DNA of 64,000 nucleotides from RGIG6165 sp045545175 (GTDB taxonomy: Bacteria; Bacillota; Clostridia; Oscillospirales; Feifaniaceae). Each line of letters starts with the position of its first letter. Positions within the stretch are counted from its first letter, which is position 1. The position numbers and the translations under genes were made by a program. Location of the stretch: contig JAZQAK010000047.1 in the NCBI GenBank assembly GCA_045545175.1, positions 177,081 to 241,080 of the forward strand, given 5' to 3'. Positions 1-8,126 of the stretch are shown here, in pieces. The notes beneath the pieces are model-generated. The model was not told the DNA's origin. It ran no database searches and saw only the letters and a list, made by a program, of their open reading frames with translations.

Positions 1-1154
1 TCTTTTTCAACGGCAGGGCCTACCTTATATCCGCTTGTGCCTTTTGCCTTCTTTACACCGCATTCGCCGAAGGCTGTATAAACGTTTGCTTCGTCAATAC
101 CTTCAGCCCGTACAAGATAAGAAAATTCACAGTTTTCATGCTGTTCGATAATAACCTCCATATCAGAAGGCTCTGTCTCCTCCCAGCACAAATACTTTCT
201 TGCATGCATATGCTTCATTCCGTCAATTATGTCGGCAACTGCTGCACTTGCGGTCGGAAGTTTGCCTGCGCCTCTACCATAGAACATCGCATCGCCAAGA
301 GCATCGCCCCTGACGAGAATTCCGTTGAATACGTCATTTACGCTGTATAACGGCGAGGATTTTTTTATAACGAAAGGTGCTACCATTACGGCAATTTTGC
401 CGTTCTTTTCCAAAGACGCCTTTCCTATAAGTTTTATAATCGAATCGTTTGCCTCTGCAAGAGCAACGTCCTCATTATCGATATCTCGTATACCTTCTGT
501 ATAAACCGTTTTCGGATAAACGTGCTTTCCGAAACACAGCGATGCAAGTATACATATCTTTCTGCAGGCATCAAGCCCGTCAACGTCTGCCGACGGATTT
601 GCTTCTGCATAACCCTTGTTCTGCGCCTCCTTGAGTGCAGCTTCAAAGGTTTTTCCGTTTGTGAACATTTCGGTCAGTATATAATTCGTCGTACCGTTTA
701 AAATACCTGCAACACTGTCAATATTATTAGCGGCAAGACATTGATTGATAGGTCTTATTATAGGAATACCGCCGCCTACACTTGCTTCAAAAAGATAATT
801 AAGATTGTTCTTTTTTGCAAGATTCAAAAGCTCGCCGCCCTTTTCTGCAACAACTTCTTTGTTGGACGTAACAACACTTTTACCGTTTTCAAGTGCTGCT
901 TTTGCAAAATCATAAGCAGGATGCAGACCGCCCATTGCTTCAACAACGATCGCAACCTCAGGGTCATTGAGTATCACGTTAAAATCTTTAACAAAAAGAT
1001 GCTTATGCGGAACGTCAAAATCACGAAGATCAAGAATGTATTTTACCTCTATCTCCTCATGCGTTCTGTCCTTTATCTCCGAAAGATGACCCGTTATTAC
1101 TTCATATATACCGGATCCGACTACACCGTATCCGAGAATTGCTATTTTAATCAT
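1..1154 (-). CDS. hom: Homoserine dehydrogenase (3' part outside window)
   Basis: NAD(P)-dependent enzyme reducing aspartate semialdehyde to homoserine for threonine and methionine synthesis. The reading frame is open from ATG 1154 to the window edge (384 codons), so the C-terminus is missing. The N-terminus MIKIAILGYGVVGSGIYEVI is the GxGxxG Rossmann fold, VVTSNKEVVA follows, and NGTTNYILTEM is the family signature, followed by the LDACRKICILAS segment. The start has an AAAGGAG site 6-7 bases upstream. It lies 11 bp downstream of the UPF0735 ACT protein gene, a pairing common in Firmicutes. Whether the usual C-terminal ACT domain is present cannot be seen. Confidence 0.95.
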   Translation of the reverse strand, partial: MIKIAILGYGVVGSGIYEVITGHLSEIKDRTHEEIEVKYILDLRDFDVPHKHLFVKDFNVILNDPEVAIVVEAMGGLHPAYDFAKAALENGKSVVTSNKEVVAEKGGELLNLAKKNNLNYLFEASVGGGIPIIRPINQCLAANNIDSVAGILNGTTNYILTEMFTNGKTFEAALKEAQNKGYAEANPSADVDGLDACRKICILASLCFGKHVYPKTVYTEGIRDIDNEDVALAEANDSIIKLIGKASLEKNGKIAVMVAPFVIKKSSPLYSVNDVFNGILVRGDALGDAMFYGRGAGKLPTASAAVADIIDGMKHMHARKYLCWEETEPSDMEVIIEQHENCEFSYLVRAEGIDEANVYTAFGECGVKKAKGTSGYKVGPAVEK

Positions 1155-1165
1155 TTGTTTCTCCT

Positions 1166-1612
1166 TTATATCTCAGTACCTGCCACGGTAACACTTTTTA
1201 CACCTTTTATCATCTCAAGCCTCGATACCAACGTATCAAGACAACACTTCATTTCAGCCGTTTCAAAAGAAACCGTAACAAGCGACATTCCGTTTGACGG
1301 AATATTCTGATTGATTGTCACTATATTGCAGCCGTTTTCTGCAAGACATGACAACAAAAGCGACAACGTTCCCACCTTATCATTTATCATAAAAGAAAAA
1401 GTAAGCACCCTGTCTTTTGTCCTTTCAGAGAAAGGAAATACGTAGTCCTTATACTTATAAAAAGCACTTCTTGATATGCCTGCTTTATCGACAGCTTCCA
1501 GAATGGTCTTTGCTTCACCGGTTGCAAGCATTTTTTTAACTTCAACAACCTTTACGTAGACCTCAGGAAGTGCTGTACGATCAATAATCAGGAACTCTTT
1601 TTTCTTGTCCAT
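1166..1612 (-). CDS. ACT domain-containing protein, UPF0735 (PheB-like)
   Basis: 148-aa protein of the UPF0735 family. Residues about 1-65 form a small helical or HTH-like segment (LEAVDKAGISRSAFYKYKDY) and about 70-148 an ACT domain (FMINDKVGTLSLLLSCLAENGCNIVTIN). ACT domains usually bind amino acids, so a regulatory role in aspartate-family or aromatic metabolism is likely; the ligand is not evident. It is the first gene of a two-gene operon with homoserine dehydrogenase, 11 bp apart. The ATG is preceded by GAAGGATG. In B. subtilis the homologue was named pheB from its position, but it is not a proven chorismate-pathway enzyme. Confidence 0.85.
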   Translation of the reverse strand: MDKKKEFLIIDRTALPEVYVKVVEVKKMLATGEAKTILEAVDKAGISRSAFYKYKDYVFPFSERTKDRVLTFSFMINDKVGTLSLLLSCLAENGCNIVTINQNIPSNGMSLVTVSFETAEMKCCLDTLVSRLEMIKGVKSVTVAGTEI

Positions 1613-1644
1613 ATATGTTCATCCTTCACGCACATTTGTCTTTA

Positions 1645-1674
1645 ATATTAGGAATGATACCACATACTAAACAA
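1645..1674 (-). promoter_or_regulatory. Putative SigA promoter for the ACT-hom operon
   Basis: On the minus strand TTGTTT (1669-1674) and TAATAT (1645-1650) are separated by 18 bases, about 33 bases before the start of the ACT gene. The match is moderate. The 99-bp gap is shared with the divergent plus-strand membrane protein gene, whose promoter I could not place. Confidence 0.4.
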
Positions 1675-1711
1675 TAAATCAACTATTTTTTTATAAATCA
1701 GGAGGATAATT

Positions 1712-2746
1712 TTGAATAACAAAAAATTAGATCTCATTATAAACATATTATATTATGCAGTTTTAACCCTCATAGTCTTCGGATTGCTGCGTTTTTTCAA
1801 ACTGCTTTCACCGTTTGTGATAGGTTTTGTCATCTCTGTACTTATATATCCGGCTGTCAGCTACCTGAAAAACAAAATAAGAATACCTGCCCCTTTATCA
1901 GCAGGTATTCTCGTAACGCTTATTCTATCCGTTGTTGCAAGCTTGATTTTCCTGTTATCTTCTCTTTTATATAAACAGATACTTTCACTTTCTCAGAAAC
2001 TGCCTCATATAATCAACGACTTCAGTGTGAGTCTGACAGAGTTTTTCAAATCAAACCGTATCGACGTTTCTGTTGATATGATATCCAACGTAAAGCAGAG
2101 CATCTCATCTTCCGCAGTTGACTTTTCAATGTCGGCACTCGGCAGCCTCAGTGACGGGTTATCGTCAATACCCTCCATTTTTATATTCTTTGCCGCAGCA
2201 GTAATATCCTGCGTTCTATTTTGCAGCGATATGCCGAGAATACGTATATTCCTGCGGGAATTTCTTCCCTGCCGTTTCAGAAAGATTGCGCTTGAGATAA
2301 AGCGTTTTTCAAGTGCAACACTCGCCCGTATGCTTAAAGCATATACCGTAATAATGATTATCACGTTTTTGGAACTTATACTGGGTTTTTATCTGTTTGG
2401 CATTGAAAATCCGCTTACAAAAGCCTTTCTCATAGCAATCATTGACATTCTTCCCGTACTCGGTTGCGGAACAATTCTTTTACCCTGGGCTTTAATCTCG
2501 GTAATCGGAGGAAATACGGCCCTTGGTATAAAACTTGCCGTTTTGTACCTCATAATAGCGTGTGTACGACAGTTTGCCGAACCGAAAATTGTCGGCACGA
2601 ACATCGGTATGAATCCCCTGCTGACACTTGTTTCCGTATACGTAGGCTTTCGCATTTCAGGGATAAGCGGTATGTTCGTTTTTCCGATTATCGTCATAAC
2701 CGTTCTTCACCTGTTCAAAACGGGATACATCAGATTCCCGAAATAA
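1712..2746 (+). CDS. ytvI: AI-2E/PerM-family membrane protein, YtvI-like
   Basis: 344-aa polytopic membrane protein. Hydrophobic segments occur near residues 10-30, 32-52, 60-85, 145-165 and, after the soluble region, 210-335. This is the layout of the AI-2E transporter family, with a soluble domain between helices 3 and 4. The N-terminal order (LYYAVL..., FKLLSPFVIGFVISVLIYP) resembles the sporulation protein YtvI more than general PerM exporters, which fits a spore former; substrate and role are unproven. The start is TTG 1712 with GGAGG at 1701-1705. It is transcribed alone, convergent with folD with only 4 bp between stop codons. Confidence 0.72.
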   Translation: MNNKKLDLIINILYYAVLTLIVFGLLRFFKLLSPFVIGFVISVLIYPAVSYLKNKIRIPAPLSAGILVTLILSVVASLIFLLSSLLYKQILSLSQKLPHIINDFSVSLTEFFKSNRIDVSVDMISNVKQSISSSAVDFSMSALGSLSDGLSSIPSIFIFFAAAVISCVLFCSDMPRIRIFLREFLPCRFRKIALEIKRFSSATLARMLKAYTVIMIITFLELILGFYLFGIENPLTKAFLIAIIDILPVLGCGTILLPWALISVIGGNTALGIKLAVLYLIIACVRQFAEPKIVGTNIGMNPLLTLVSVYVGFRISGISGMFVFPIIVITVLHLFKTGYIRFPK

Positions 2747-2750
2747 AATT

Positions 2751-3602
2751 TTATTTTACAGAATCTTTTGCCGCAGTAAGCGTATTCTTTAAAAGCATGG
2801 TAATCGTCATGGGGCCGACACCACCCGGTACAGGTGTTATGTACGATACTTTGTCAAACACCGCATCGTAATCAACGTCACCGTAGAGTTTGCCGTCCTG
2901 ACCTCTGTTTATACCGACGTCAATTACAACTGCACCCTCTTTAACCATATCCGCAGTTACAAACTTACTTCTGCCTACTGCTGCCACAAGAATGTCTGCT
3001 TTTGACGTAACTTCCGCAAGATTTTTTGTCTTTGAATGGCATATCGTAACCGTTGCATTTCTCTGAAGCATAAGCATTGCCTGAGGCTTGCCCACAATAT
3101 TGCTTCTGCCTATTATTACACAGTTTTTACCCTCAATTTCAATGTCATAAGCATCAAGAAGTTCCATAACGCCTGCGGGTGTGCAGGGAACGAAAGACTG
3201 ATTGCCAATCATAATTCTTCCTACGTTGGCAGGATGGAATGCATCTACGTCTTTTTCAGGCGGAATTGCCTTTATTACTTCCTCTTCATCAATATGTGCA
3301 GGAAGCGGAAGCTGAACAAGTATGCCGTGAATTGCGTTATCCTTTGCAAGTTCATCCACTTTTTCAAGAAGCTGTGCCTGTGTCGTATCACCGGGCATTT
3401 CTATAACCACTGAATACATACCAACGTCCTGACATGCTTTATGCTTATTTCTCACGTACACCTGTGATGCAGGATTCTCTCCCACTATGATTACGGCAAG
3501 ACCGGGTGTTACGCCCTTTTCTTTTACAAATTCTGCCGTTTCTTTTGCTATTCTCTCTCTCACAGAAGCGGATACCGCTTTACCGTCAATTATCTGTGCC
3601 AT
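2751..3602 (-). CDS. folD: Bifunctional methylene-THF dehydrogenase / methenyl-THF cyclohydrolase
   Basis: 283-aa cytosolic FolD, which interconverts methylene-, methenyl- and 10-formyl-tetrahydrofolate using NADP. YVRNKHKAC carries the catalytic lysine, GILVQLPLP is the folate-site motif, IIGRSNIVGKPQAMLM the nucleotide-binding stretch, and PGGVGPMT the C-terminal signature. The length is normal. It is the last gene of the long minus-strand operon; its ATG lies inside the end of lgt (17-bp overlap). With fhs at 50.5-52.2 kb it completes the formate-to-methylene-THF branch. Confidence 0.97.
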   Translation of the reverse strand: MAQIIDGKAVSASVRERIAKETAEFVKEKGVTPGLAVIIVGENPASQVYVRNKHKACQDVGMYSVVIEMPGDTTQAQLLEKVDELAKDNAIHGILVQLPLPAHIDEEEVIKAIPPEKDVDAFHPANVGRIMIGNQSFVPCTPAGVMELLDAYDIEIEGKNCVIIGRSNIVGKPQAMLMLQRNATVTICHSKTKNLAEVTSKADILVAAVGRSKFVTADMVKEGAVVIDVGINRGQDGKLYGDVDYDAVFDKVSYITPVPGGVGPMTITMLLKNTLTAAKDSVK

Positions 3603-4410
3603 TTTCTTTACCCTTTTCTTTCTTTAAAATAAATACCGCCAAAGCAAGACCTGCAAGTACCGCAACTCCCGATACAAGAACCGAAACAGGTACGGAGAGC
3701 ACTTTAAGCTGGTCTGTTCTCAGCTGTTCAATAAAAAATCTTCCGATACCGTACCATATAAGGTATCCACCGAAAATAACCCCCCTGTACTTTTTGCTGT
3801 ATTTAAATAACGTAAGCAAAATCACAAGACCTGCAAGATTCCAGAGCGATTCATATAAAAACGTAGGGTGCACTATCGTTTCCTTACCGTTTATAAGCAG
3901 TTGCATTCCCCACGGAAGTGTGGTTTCACTGCCAAATGCCTCCTGATTGACAAAATTGCCCCACCTGCCGACAATCTGTCCTACAAGAAAACAAGGTGCA
4001 ACAACGTCCGCGACGTCGGCTATTCTGATTTTTTTGATTTTACAGTGTATTACGGCACATATAAATGCACCGATGACGGCACCGTATATTGCCATACCAC
4101 CGTCTCTTATTGCAAAAACCTCTTTAATGCTGTTGTATGAACCGTTCGGGTCAAAAATCACATAATAAAGCCTTGCACAAATTACAGACACGGGCGTTAT
4201 CCATATAATACCGTCAAGCACGTCATCCTGTTTTATGCCCTTTTTATTTGCAAGATAAAGACCTAAAAGTACGGCAAGCACGAAACCCGTCGCTATCAGA
4301 ATGGCATACCAGTATATTTCAAAACTGCCGATTCTGAATGCAACGTTGTCAATATTAAACTCACCTATTCCAAGCCCGGGAAAAGAAATTGAACCGTTTC
4401 CTCTATTCAT
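3586..4410 (-). CDS. lgt: Prolipoprotein diacylglyceryl transferase
   Basis: 274-aa membrane enzyme that moves diacylglycerol from phosphatidylglycerol to the lipobox cysteine of prolipoproteins. GRWGNFVNQEAFG matches the Lgt signature, and YGIGRFFIEQLRTDQ follows near the C-terminus, both between hydrophobic helices. The start ATG overlaps the ymfH stop as ATGA, with GGAGG just upstream, so translation is coupled. The lysine-rich C-terminal tail is overlapped by folD. The RCC1-repeat lipoprotein at 27.2-28.4 kb is one likely substrate. Confidence 0.97.
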   Translation of the reverse strand: MNRGNGSISFPGLGIGEFNIDNVAFRIGSFEIYWYAILIATGFVLAVLLGLYLANKKGIKQDDVLDGIIWITPVSVICARLYYVIFDPNGSYNSIKEVFAIRDGGMAIYGAVIGAFICAVIHCKIKKIRIADVADVVAPCFLVGQIVGRWGNFVNQEAFGSETTLPWGMQLLINGKETIVHPTFLYESLWNLAGLVILLTLFKYSKKYRGVIFGGYLIWYGIGRFFIEQLRTDQLKVLSVPVSVLVSGVAVLAGLALAVFILKKEKGKENGTDN

Positions 4411-5711
4411 CTCTGTTCCTCCATAACGTCAACGACAGATAACGAAATATACTCATCGCAGAACACGTCAAGCATTTCAAGAACGTCTTTCTTGGTCACA
4501 GAATAATACGGTTTAAAACTGTCAAAGAAATCTACGCCTGCAAAATACGTTGAAAGCATTGCATATACCGTATCATCCGTTTTGTCAAACACGTCTATCG
4601 CACCGCCGAGAAGAGCTTTTTTGTTCATTTCAAATTCGGCATCGTCGATTCCGTTTTTCTTTATCTTTTCAATCTCTTCCCTGATGATTGCATACGCTTC
4701 GTCAGGTTTTGCACTTTCACCCGAAATTATAACGAGCGAGTACGTATCGGAAATATTGTATTCACTGTCAAAAGACTCATTTATATAACCGCCTTCGTAA
4801 AGACGTTTATAAAGCGGAGAACTCTTTCCGAAAAGAATACTTAAAAGAAGCGTCATTGCTATCTCTCTGCGAGACTTGTCTGCAGGAGAAAGAGTATGCC
4901 CGAAATCCTTAACACCCATACAAAAATACGGTATTGATATAGGCATCGCTATTCTTACTTCTTTTTTCTTGACCGTTTTAGGTTCTTCCTCCGTAACAAC
5001 CTTTACGTTAGTCGGTTTTACGCACTTTAACGTTTTTTCACATACCTCAAATACAGTTTTCGGGTCTGCAGGACCGCATACGCAGAGTACCATATTTGCA
5101 GGATTATAGAAATTATTATACGTCTTATAAAGTATGTCAGGCGTTATCTCGGCAATGCTTTCAACAGTGCCCGCAATATCGTTTTTAACGGCATTATGCT
5201 CGTATACCGCACTCATTAAATTCATAAGCACACGCCACGAGGGAGAATCGTCATACATTTTTATTTCCTGACCGATGATCCCCTGCTCTTTATCAACCGT
5301 TTCTTTAGTAAAATACGGTGCCTGAACGAATTTTATAAGCGTTTCAAGATTTTTTTCAAAATTGTCGGTACAGGAAAATTCGTACACCGTTTTGTCAAAG
5401 CTTGTAAAAGCATTTGCAGATGCACCATACTCACCAAAAAGGCTGAATACGTCCATGCCGTTTTCATTTTCAAACATTTTATGTTCAAGAAAATGTGCCG
5501 TACCGTCAGGAATTACCGTAACTTCCGTTTCGCCGTCTGCAATATATCTGTCAACGGATGAACCGTATTTCGTACCGAACATAACGTAATTCTCGGTAAA
5601 AAGCGGTTTGGGACAGACCAATATATGTACACCGCTTTCATGTACCGCCGAATATATTTTTTCGCCAAATTGAGCGTCTTCTTTAATTTCAAACTTCATC
5701 GGTCTGTGCAT
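4407..5711 (-). CDS. ymfH: M16 zinc peptidase, YmfH-like
   Basis: 434-aa M16 (pitrilysin) family protein. The inverted zinc motif HxxEH is intact (H73, E76, H77 in HFLEHKMFEN), so this is the catalytic half of the pair. The B. subtilis homologues YmfF/YmfH are annotated as associated with the 5-aminopentanol modification of EF-P; the exact reaction is uncertain. It overlaps ymfF upstream by 23 bp and lgt downstream. The ATG at 5711 has its SD-like AAAGGA almost abutting it; ATG 5699 (MKFEIK...) is an alternative start. Confidence 0.88.
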   Translation of the reverse strand: MHRPMKFEIKEDAQFGEKIYSAVHESGVHILVCPKPLFTENYVMFGTKYGSSVDRYIADGETEVTVIPDGTAHFLEHKMFENENGMDVFSLFGEYGASANAFTSFDKTVYEFSCTDNFEKNLETLIKFVQAPYFTKETVDKEQGIIGQEIKMYDDSPSWRVLMNLMSAVYEHNAVKNDIAGTVESIAEITPDILYKTYNNFYNPANMVLCVCGPADPKTVFEVCEKTLKCVKPTNVKVVTEEEPKTVKKKEVRIAMPISIPYFCMGVKDFGHTLSPADKSRREIAMTLLLSILFGKSSPLYKRLYEGGYINESFDSEYNISDTYSLVIISGESAKPDEAYAIIREEIEKIKKNGIDDAEFEMNKKALLGGAIDVFDKTDDTVYAMLSTYFAGVDFFDSFKPYYSVTKKDVLEMLDVFCDEYISLSVVDVMEEQR

Positions 5712-6984
5712 TTCCTTTCAAATAATAAACCGTGTCAAGTTTTATCTTAGTGGCAACTCTTACCACGTCTTCTTTTGTGACACTTAAAATACTATTAATG
5801 AACTCATCCTGTTCTCTGTCGGTTCCGTCGTAAGTTTCAGCAGCGGTCCACGACACCATGGCACCTGCACTGTCAAAACTGCTTTTTAATAAATTGACAT
5901 AGAATTTTTTTGCGTTGGCAATTTCTTCGTCACTGACGTTTCCGTTTTTGATTTCTTCAAGTTGCTGAAGAATACCTGCCTCGGCTTTCTCCTTATTCTC
6001 ACACTCAATGCCCGAGGAAACAAGAAGTATACCCTTCGTTTCTATCAGCTGTGAACGGCAATAGTAGCAGAGGGACATTTTTTCTCTTACAACAGTAAAA
6101 AGTTTGCTTGTCGGTGCAAGTCCGTATATGACGTTGAATATAGAAAGTGCTGCATAGTCTTTATCGCTTCTTACTATGCCCGTCCTAAATCCAAGTGACA
6201 GTTTCCCCTGAGTAACGGGCATTTCTTCGGTCACTCTTTTGACGTTTTCCACGTCGTATACGATGGGGTACTTTTCGTAGGAAACGGGAGTAATGGCGTT
6301 TTTGGTAAATTTATCCGTAACAGCCTGTACAACCGTTTCTTCACTTTCTGCACCTACGTAGTAGACGTCAAGACGTGTTTTTGCCACGTAATCTTTATAA
6401 TACTCATAAAGTTTTTTCTCATCTATACTCTCTACAACAGACTCCTCACCCTCGGAACTGATCCCGTAAAGTTCGTTCTCACACATAAGTGAAATGCACT
6501 TTTTTCTTGCATAAACGGTTTTATTGTTGATATCCGCCCTTATTGAGTCTATCATATTCTTTTTTTCTATGCCGACTATCTTAGCATCGAAAGCACCGTC
6601 TTTTACAAGCGGATCAAACAAAACGTCTGTAATAGTTTCCAGAGCATCAGCAAGCATAGATTTTTTATCGGGCGTGAACGCACCGTTTAAAAACTTCATG
6701 GTTACACCCGTTTGCTGAATATCTCCCCTTTTCGTGTTGAGAGAAGAAAAATCAGCACCATAAAGTTCATAAAGTCTGTCGTTAATCGACTTGATGTCAG
6801 GCAGTTTACGGCATCCCGTCATAAGCACGTTTATAAGTAGCGTTCTGTACGACGTATATACCTTATCAAGACCTGCAGAAAACAGCATAGTTATCTTATC
6901 CGTCTTGAACTTGTCCGTCTTTATATAATGCAGCGTTACACCGCTGCATATATGTATGTGTTTTGCTTTATACAATATTTTCAC
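5689..6984 (-). CDS. ymfF: M16 peptidase-like protein lacking the zinc motif, YmfF-like
   Basis: 431-aa M16-fold protein without HxxEH; the corresponding region reads LLINVLMTGCRKLPDI. It is therefore probably the non-catalytic partner of the adjacent YmfH, as in other M16B heterodimers. The C-terminal half keeps M16 features (LGFRTGIV, YCRSQLIETKGILLVSSGI). The start is uncertain: GTG 6984 has no well-placed SD, whereas TTG 6975 lies 6 bases after AGAGGTG and is the better-supported start by spacing. It is co-transcribed with rsgA upstream and ymfH downstream. Confidence 0.85.
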   Translation of the reverse strand: MKILYKAKHIHICSGVTLHYIKTDKFKTDKITMLFSAGLDKVYTSYRTLLINVLMTGCRKLPDIKSINDRLYELYGADFSSLNTKRGDIQQTGVTMKFLNGAFTPDKKSMLADALETITDVLFDPLVKDGAFDAKIVGIEKKNMIDSIRADINNKTVYARKKCISLMCENELYGISSEGEESVVESIDEKKLYEYYKDYVAKTRLDVYYVGAESEETVVQAVTDKFTKNAITPVSYEKYPIVYDVENVKRVTEEMPVTQGKLSLGFRTGIVRSDKDYAALSIFNVIYGLAPTSKLFTVVREKMSLCYYCRSQLIETKGILLVSSGIECENKEKAEAGILQQLEEIKNGNVSDEEIANAKKFYVNLLKSSFDSAGAMVSWTAAETYDGTDREQDEFINSILSVTKEDVVRVATKIKLDTVYYLKGNAQTDEV

Positions 6985-7037
6985 CTCTTACAGAATATAC
7001 GAAAAAACGAAGGCAATTTGTAGCAACTTACTTTCAT
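6981..7037 (-). CDS. Putative 18-aa leader peptide before ymfF
   Basis: ATG 7037 opens an 18-codon frame (MKVSCYKLPSFFRIFCKR) preceded by a strong AGGAG three to eight bases upstream. Its TGA overlaps the GTG of ymfF (GTGA) and lies just before the alternative TTG. It could couple translation of ymfF to the genes upstream. There is no homologue I recognise, and a chance open frame remains possible. Confidence 0.3.
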   Translation of the reverse strand: MKVSCYKLPSFFRIFCKR

Positions 7038-7048
7038 AAAGGCATCTC

Positions 7049-7201
7049 CTAACAAAAAAGATAAAGTATGCCGACAGCAACTACGATAACCGCAAGCAAA
7101 ATTGCAAGTATCCAGGACGGCAGGATAAGTGAAAGTGCTATTCCGCCGCCTACACAAACTACCGCTATCCCAAGTAATCTTTTATTATTGCATCCGAACA
7201 T
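7049..7201 (-). CDS. Small hydrophobic protein, 50 aa, unknown
   Basis: A short frame from ATG 7201 to TAG 7049 encodes a 50-residue peptide starting MFGCNNKRLLGIAVVCVGGG and ending in a hydrophobic stretch with LYLFC. Residues about 9-25 and 30-49 are almost wholly hydrophobic, so it should be a small membrane protein with one or two helices. A GGGGG-rich SD-like stretch lies 8-12 bases upstream. It fills the otherwise empty gap between rsgA and ymfF. Similar tiny Gly/Ile-rich membrane proteins occur in Clostridia, but no function is known to me. Confidence 0.6.
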   Translation of the reverse strand: MFGCNNKRLLGIAVVCVGGGIALSLILPSWILAILLAVIVVAVGILYLFC

Positions 7202-7267
7202 AACGCTCAGCCCCCTGCTGCCGACTGTTTATATTTCATATTATGCAGCAGTGCCTGTACTTGTTTC

Positions 7268-8125
7268 TCAATAATTCTTCCGTTTTAAACTTTCTTCGTA
7301 TATTTCCTTGTAACTTTCATATCTTGAACGGGCTATTTCACCGTTTTCCACGGCAGTCTTTACCGCACAATCGGGCTCGTTTATATGAACACAGTCATCA
7401 AAACGGCAACCCTCATACTTTGAAAATTCCCTGAAAAGAGACGCAACTTCCGTTTTCGTCGCCCTCAGACACTCTTCATAACTGATATCACCAAAGCCCG
7501 GTGTATCCGCAATATAACCCCCGAACGCCTCAAAAAGTTCCACCCTTTTAGTCGTATGCTTGCCTCTCGAAATCTTACTGATTTCACCTATTTCAGCATC
7601 ATCACAAATTCCCAGTGCCTTGAGTATACTCGACTTTCCTACACCGGAATTTCCGCCGAATGCACATATTTTAGAACCCATGAGTTCCTTTATCTTTTCA
7701 CAACCTTCTCCGCTGTGAGCACATACAGTAACCGTTTCTATACCCGTTTTACCGTAAATTGACACAAGTTCTTCGGGTGATTTTATATCAGTTTTATTGA
7801 TAACTATTACCGGCCTTATGTCATTTTCCTCACAAACGGCAATAAGTTTATCCGTTACGTTAAGACTCGGGTCGGGATCAGCCGTTGCAACAACGATAAA
7901 CATTATGTCTATATTAGCAATCGGCGGTCGGATAAGTTCGTTTTTGCGGGGCAATATTTCTTCAATAACACCGTCATCTCCGACAAGCGATATTTTCACA
8001 CTGTCTCCCGGCAAGGGGGATATTTTATTCTTTCTGAATATTCCCCTCGCCTTGCAGAGTACTACTTCACCATCGGTCTTTACGTAATAGTTTCCCGACA
8101 GAGATTTAATAATTATTCCGTTCAT
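7268..8125 (-). CDS. rsgA: Ribosome small-subunit biogenesis GTPase RsgA
   Basis: 285-aa circularly permuted GTPase acting late in 30S maturation. In order: an N-terminal OB fold (about 1-65), VINKTDI (G4), then GNSGVGKSSILKAL (G1/P-loop), DTPGFG (G3), and a C-terminal zinc knuckle CRFDDCVHINEPDC. I chose ATG 8125, one base after the prkC stop, giving MNGIIIKSLSGNYYV; an in-frame TTG at 8134 would add three residues. In many Firmicutes rsgA follows prkC directly, as here. Confidence 0.96.
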   Translation of the reverse strand: MNGIIIKSLSGNYYVKTDGEVVLCKARGIFRKNKISPLPGDSVKISLVGDDGVIEEILPRKNELIRPPIANIDIMFIVVATADPDPSLNVTDKLIAVCEENDIRPVIVINKTDIKSPEELVSIYGKTGIETVTVCAHSGEGCEKIKELMGSKICAFGGNSGVGKSSILKALGICDDAEIGEISKISRGKHTTKRVELFEAFGGYIADTPGFGDISYEECLRATKTEVASLFREFSKYEGCRFDDCVHINEPDCAVKTAVENGEIARSRYESYKEIYEESLKRKNY

Positions 8126-8126
8126 A

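Noticed and set aside
741..1310. A 189-codon plus-strand frame
   Set aside because: It is antisense to homoserine dehydrogenase and the ACT gene; no SD and no recognisable sequence.
2744..2760. A/T palindrome at the ytvI-folD junction as a terminator
   Set aside because: It has no GC core, so it is unlikely to be an effective intrinsic terminator; it may be chance in AT-rich stop-codon sequence.
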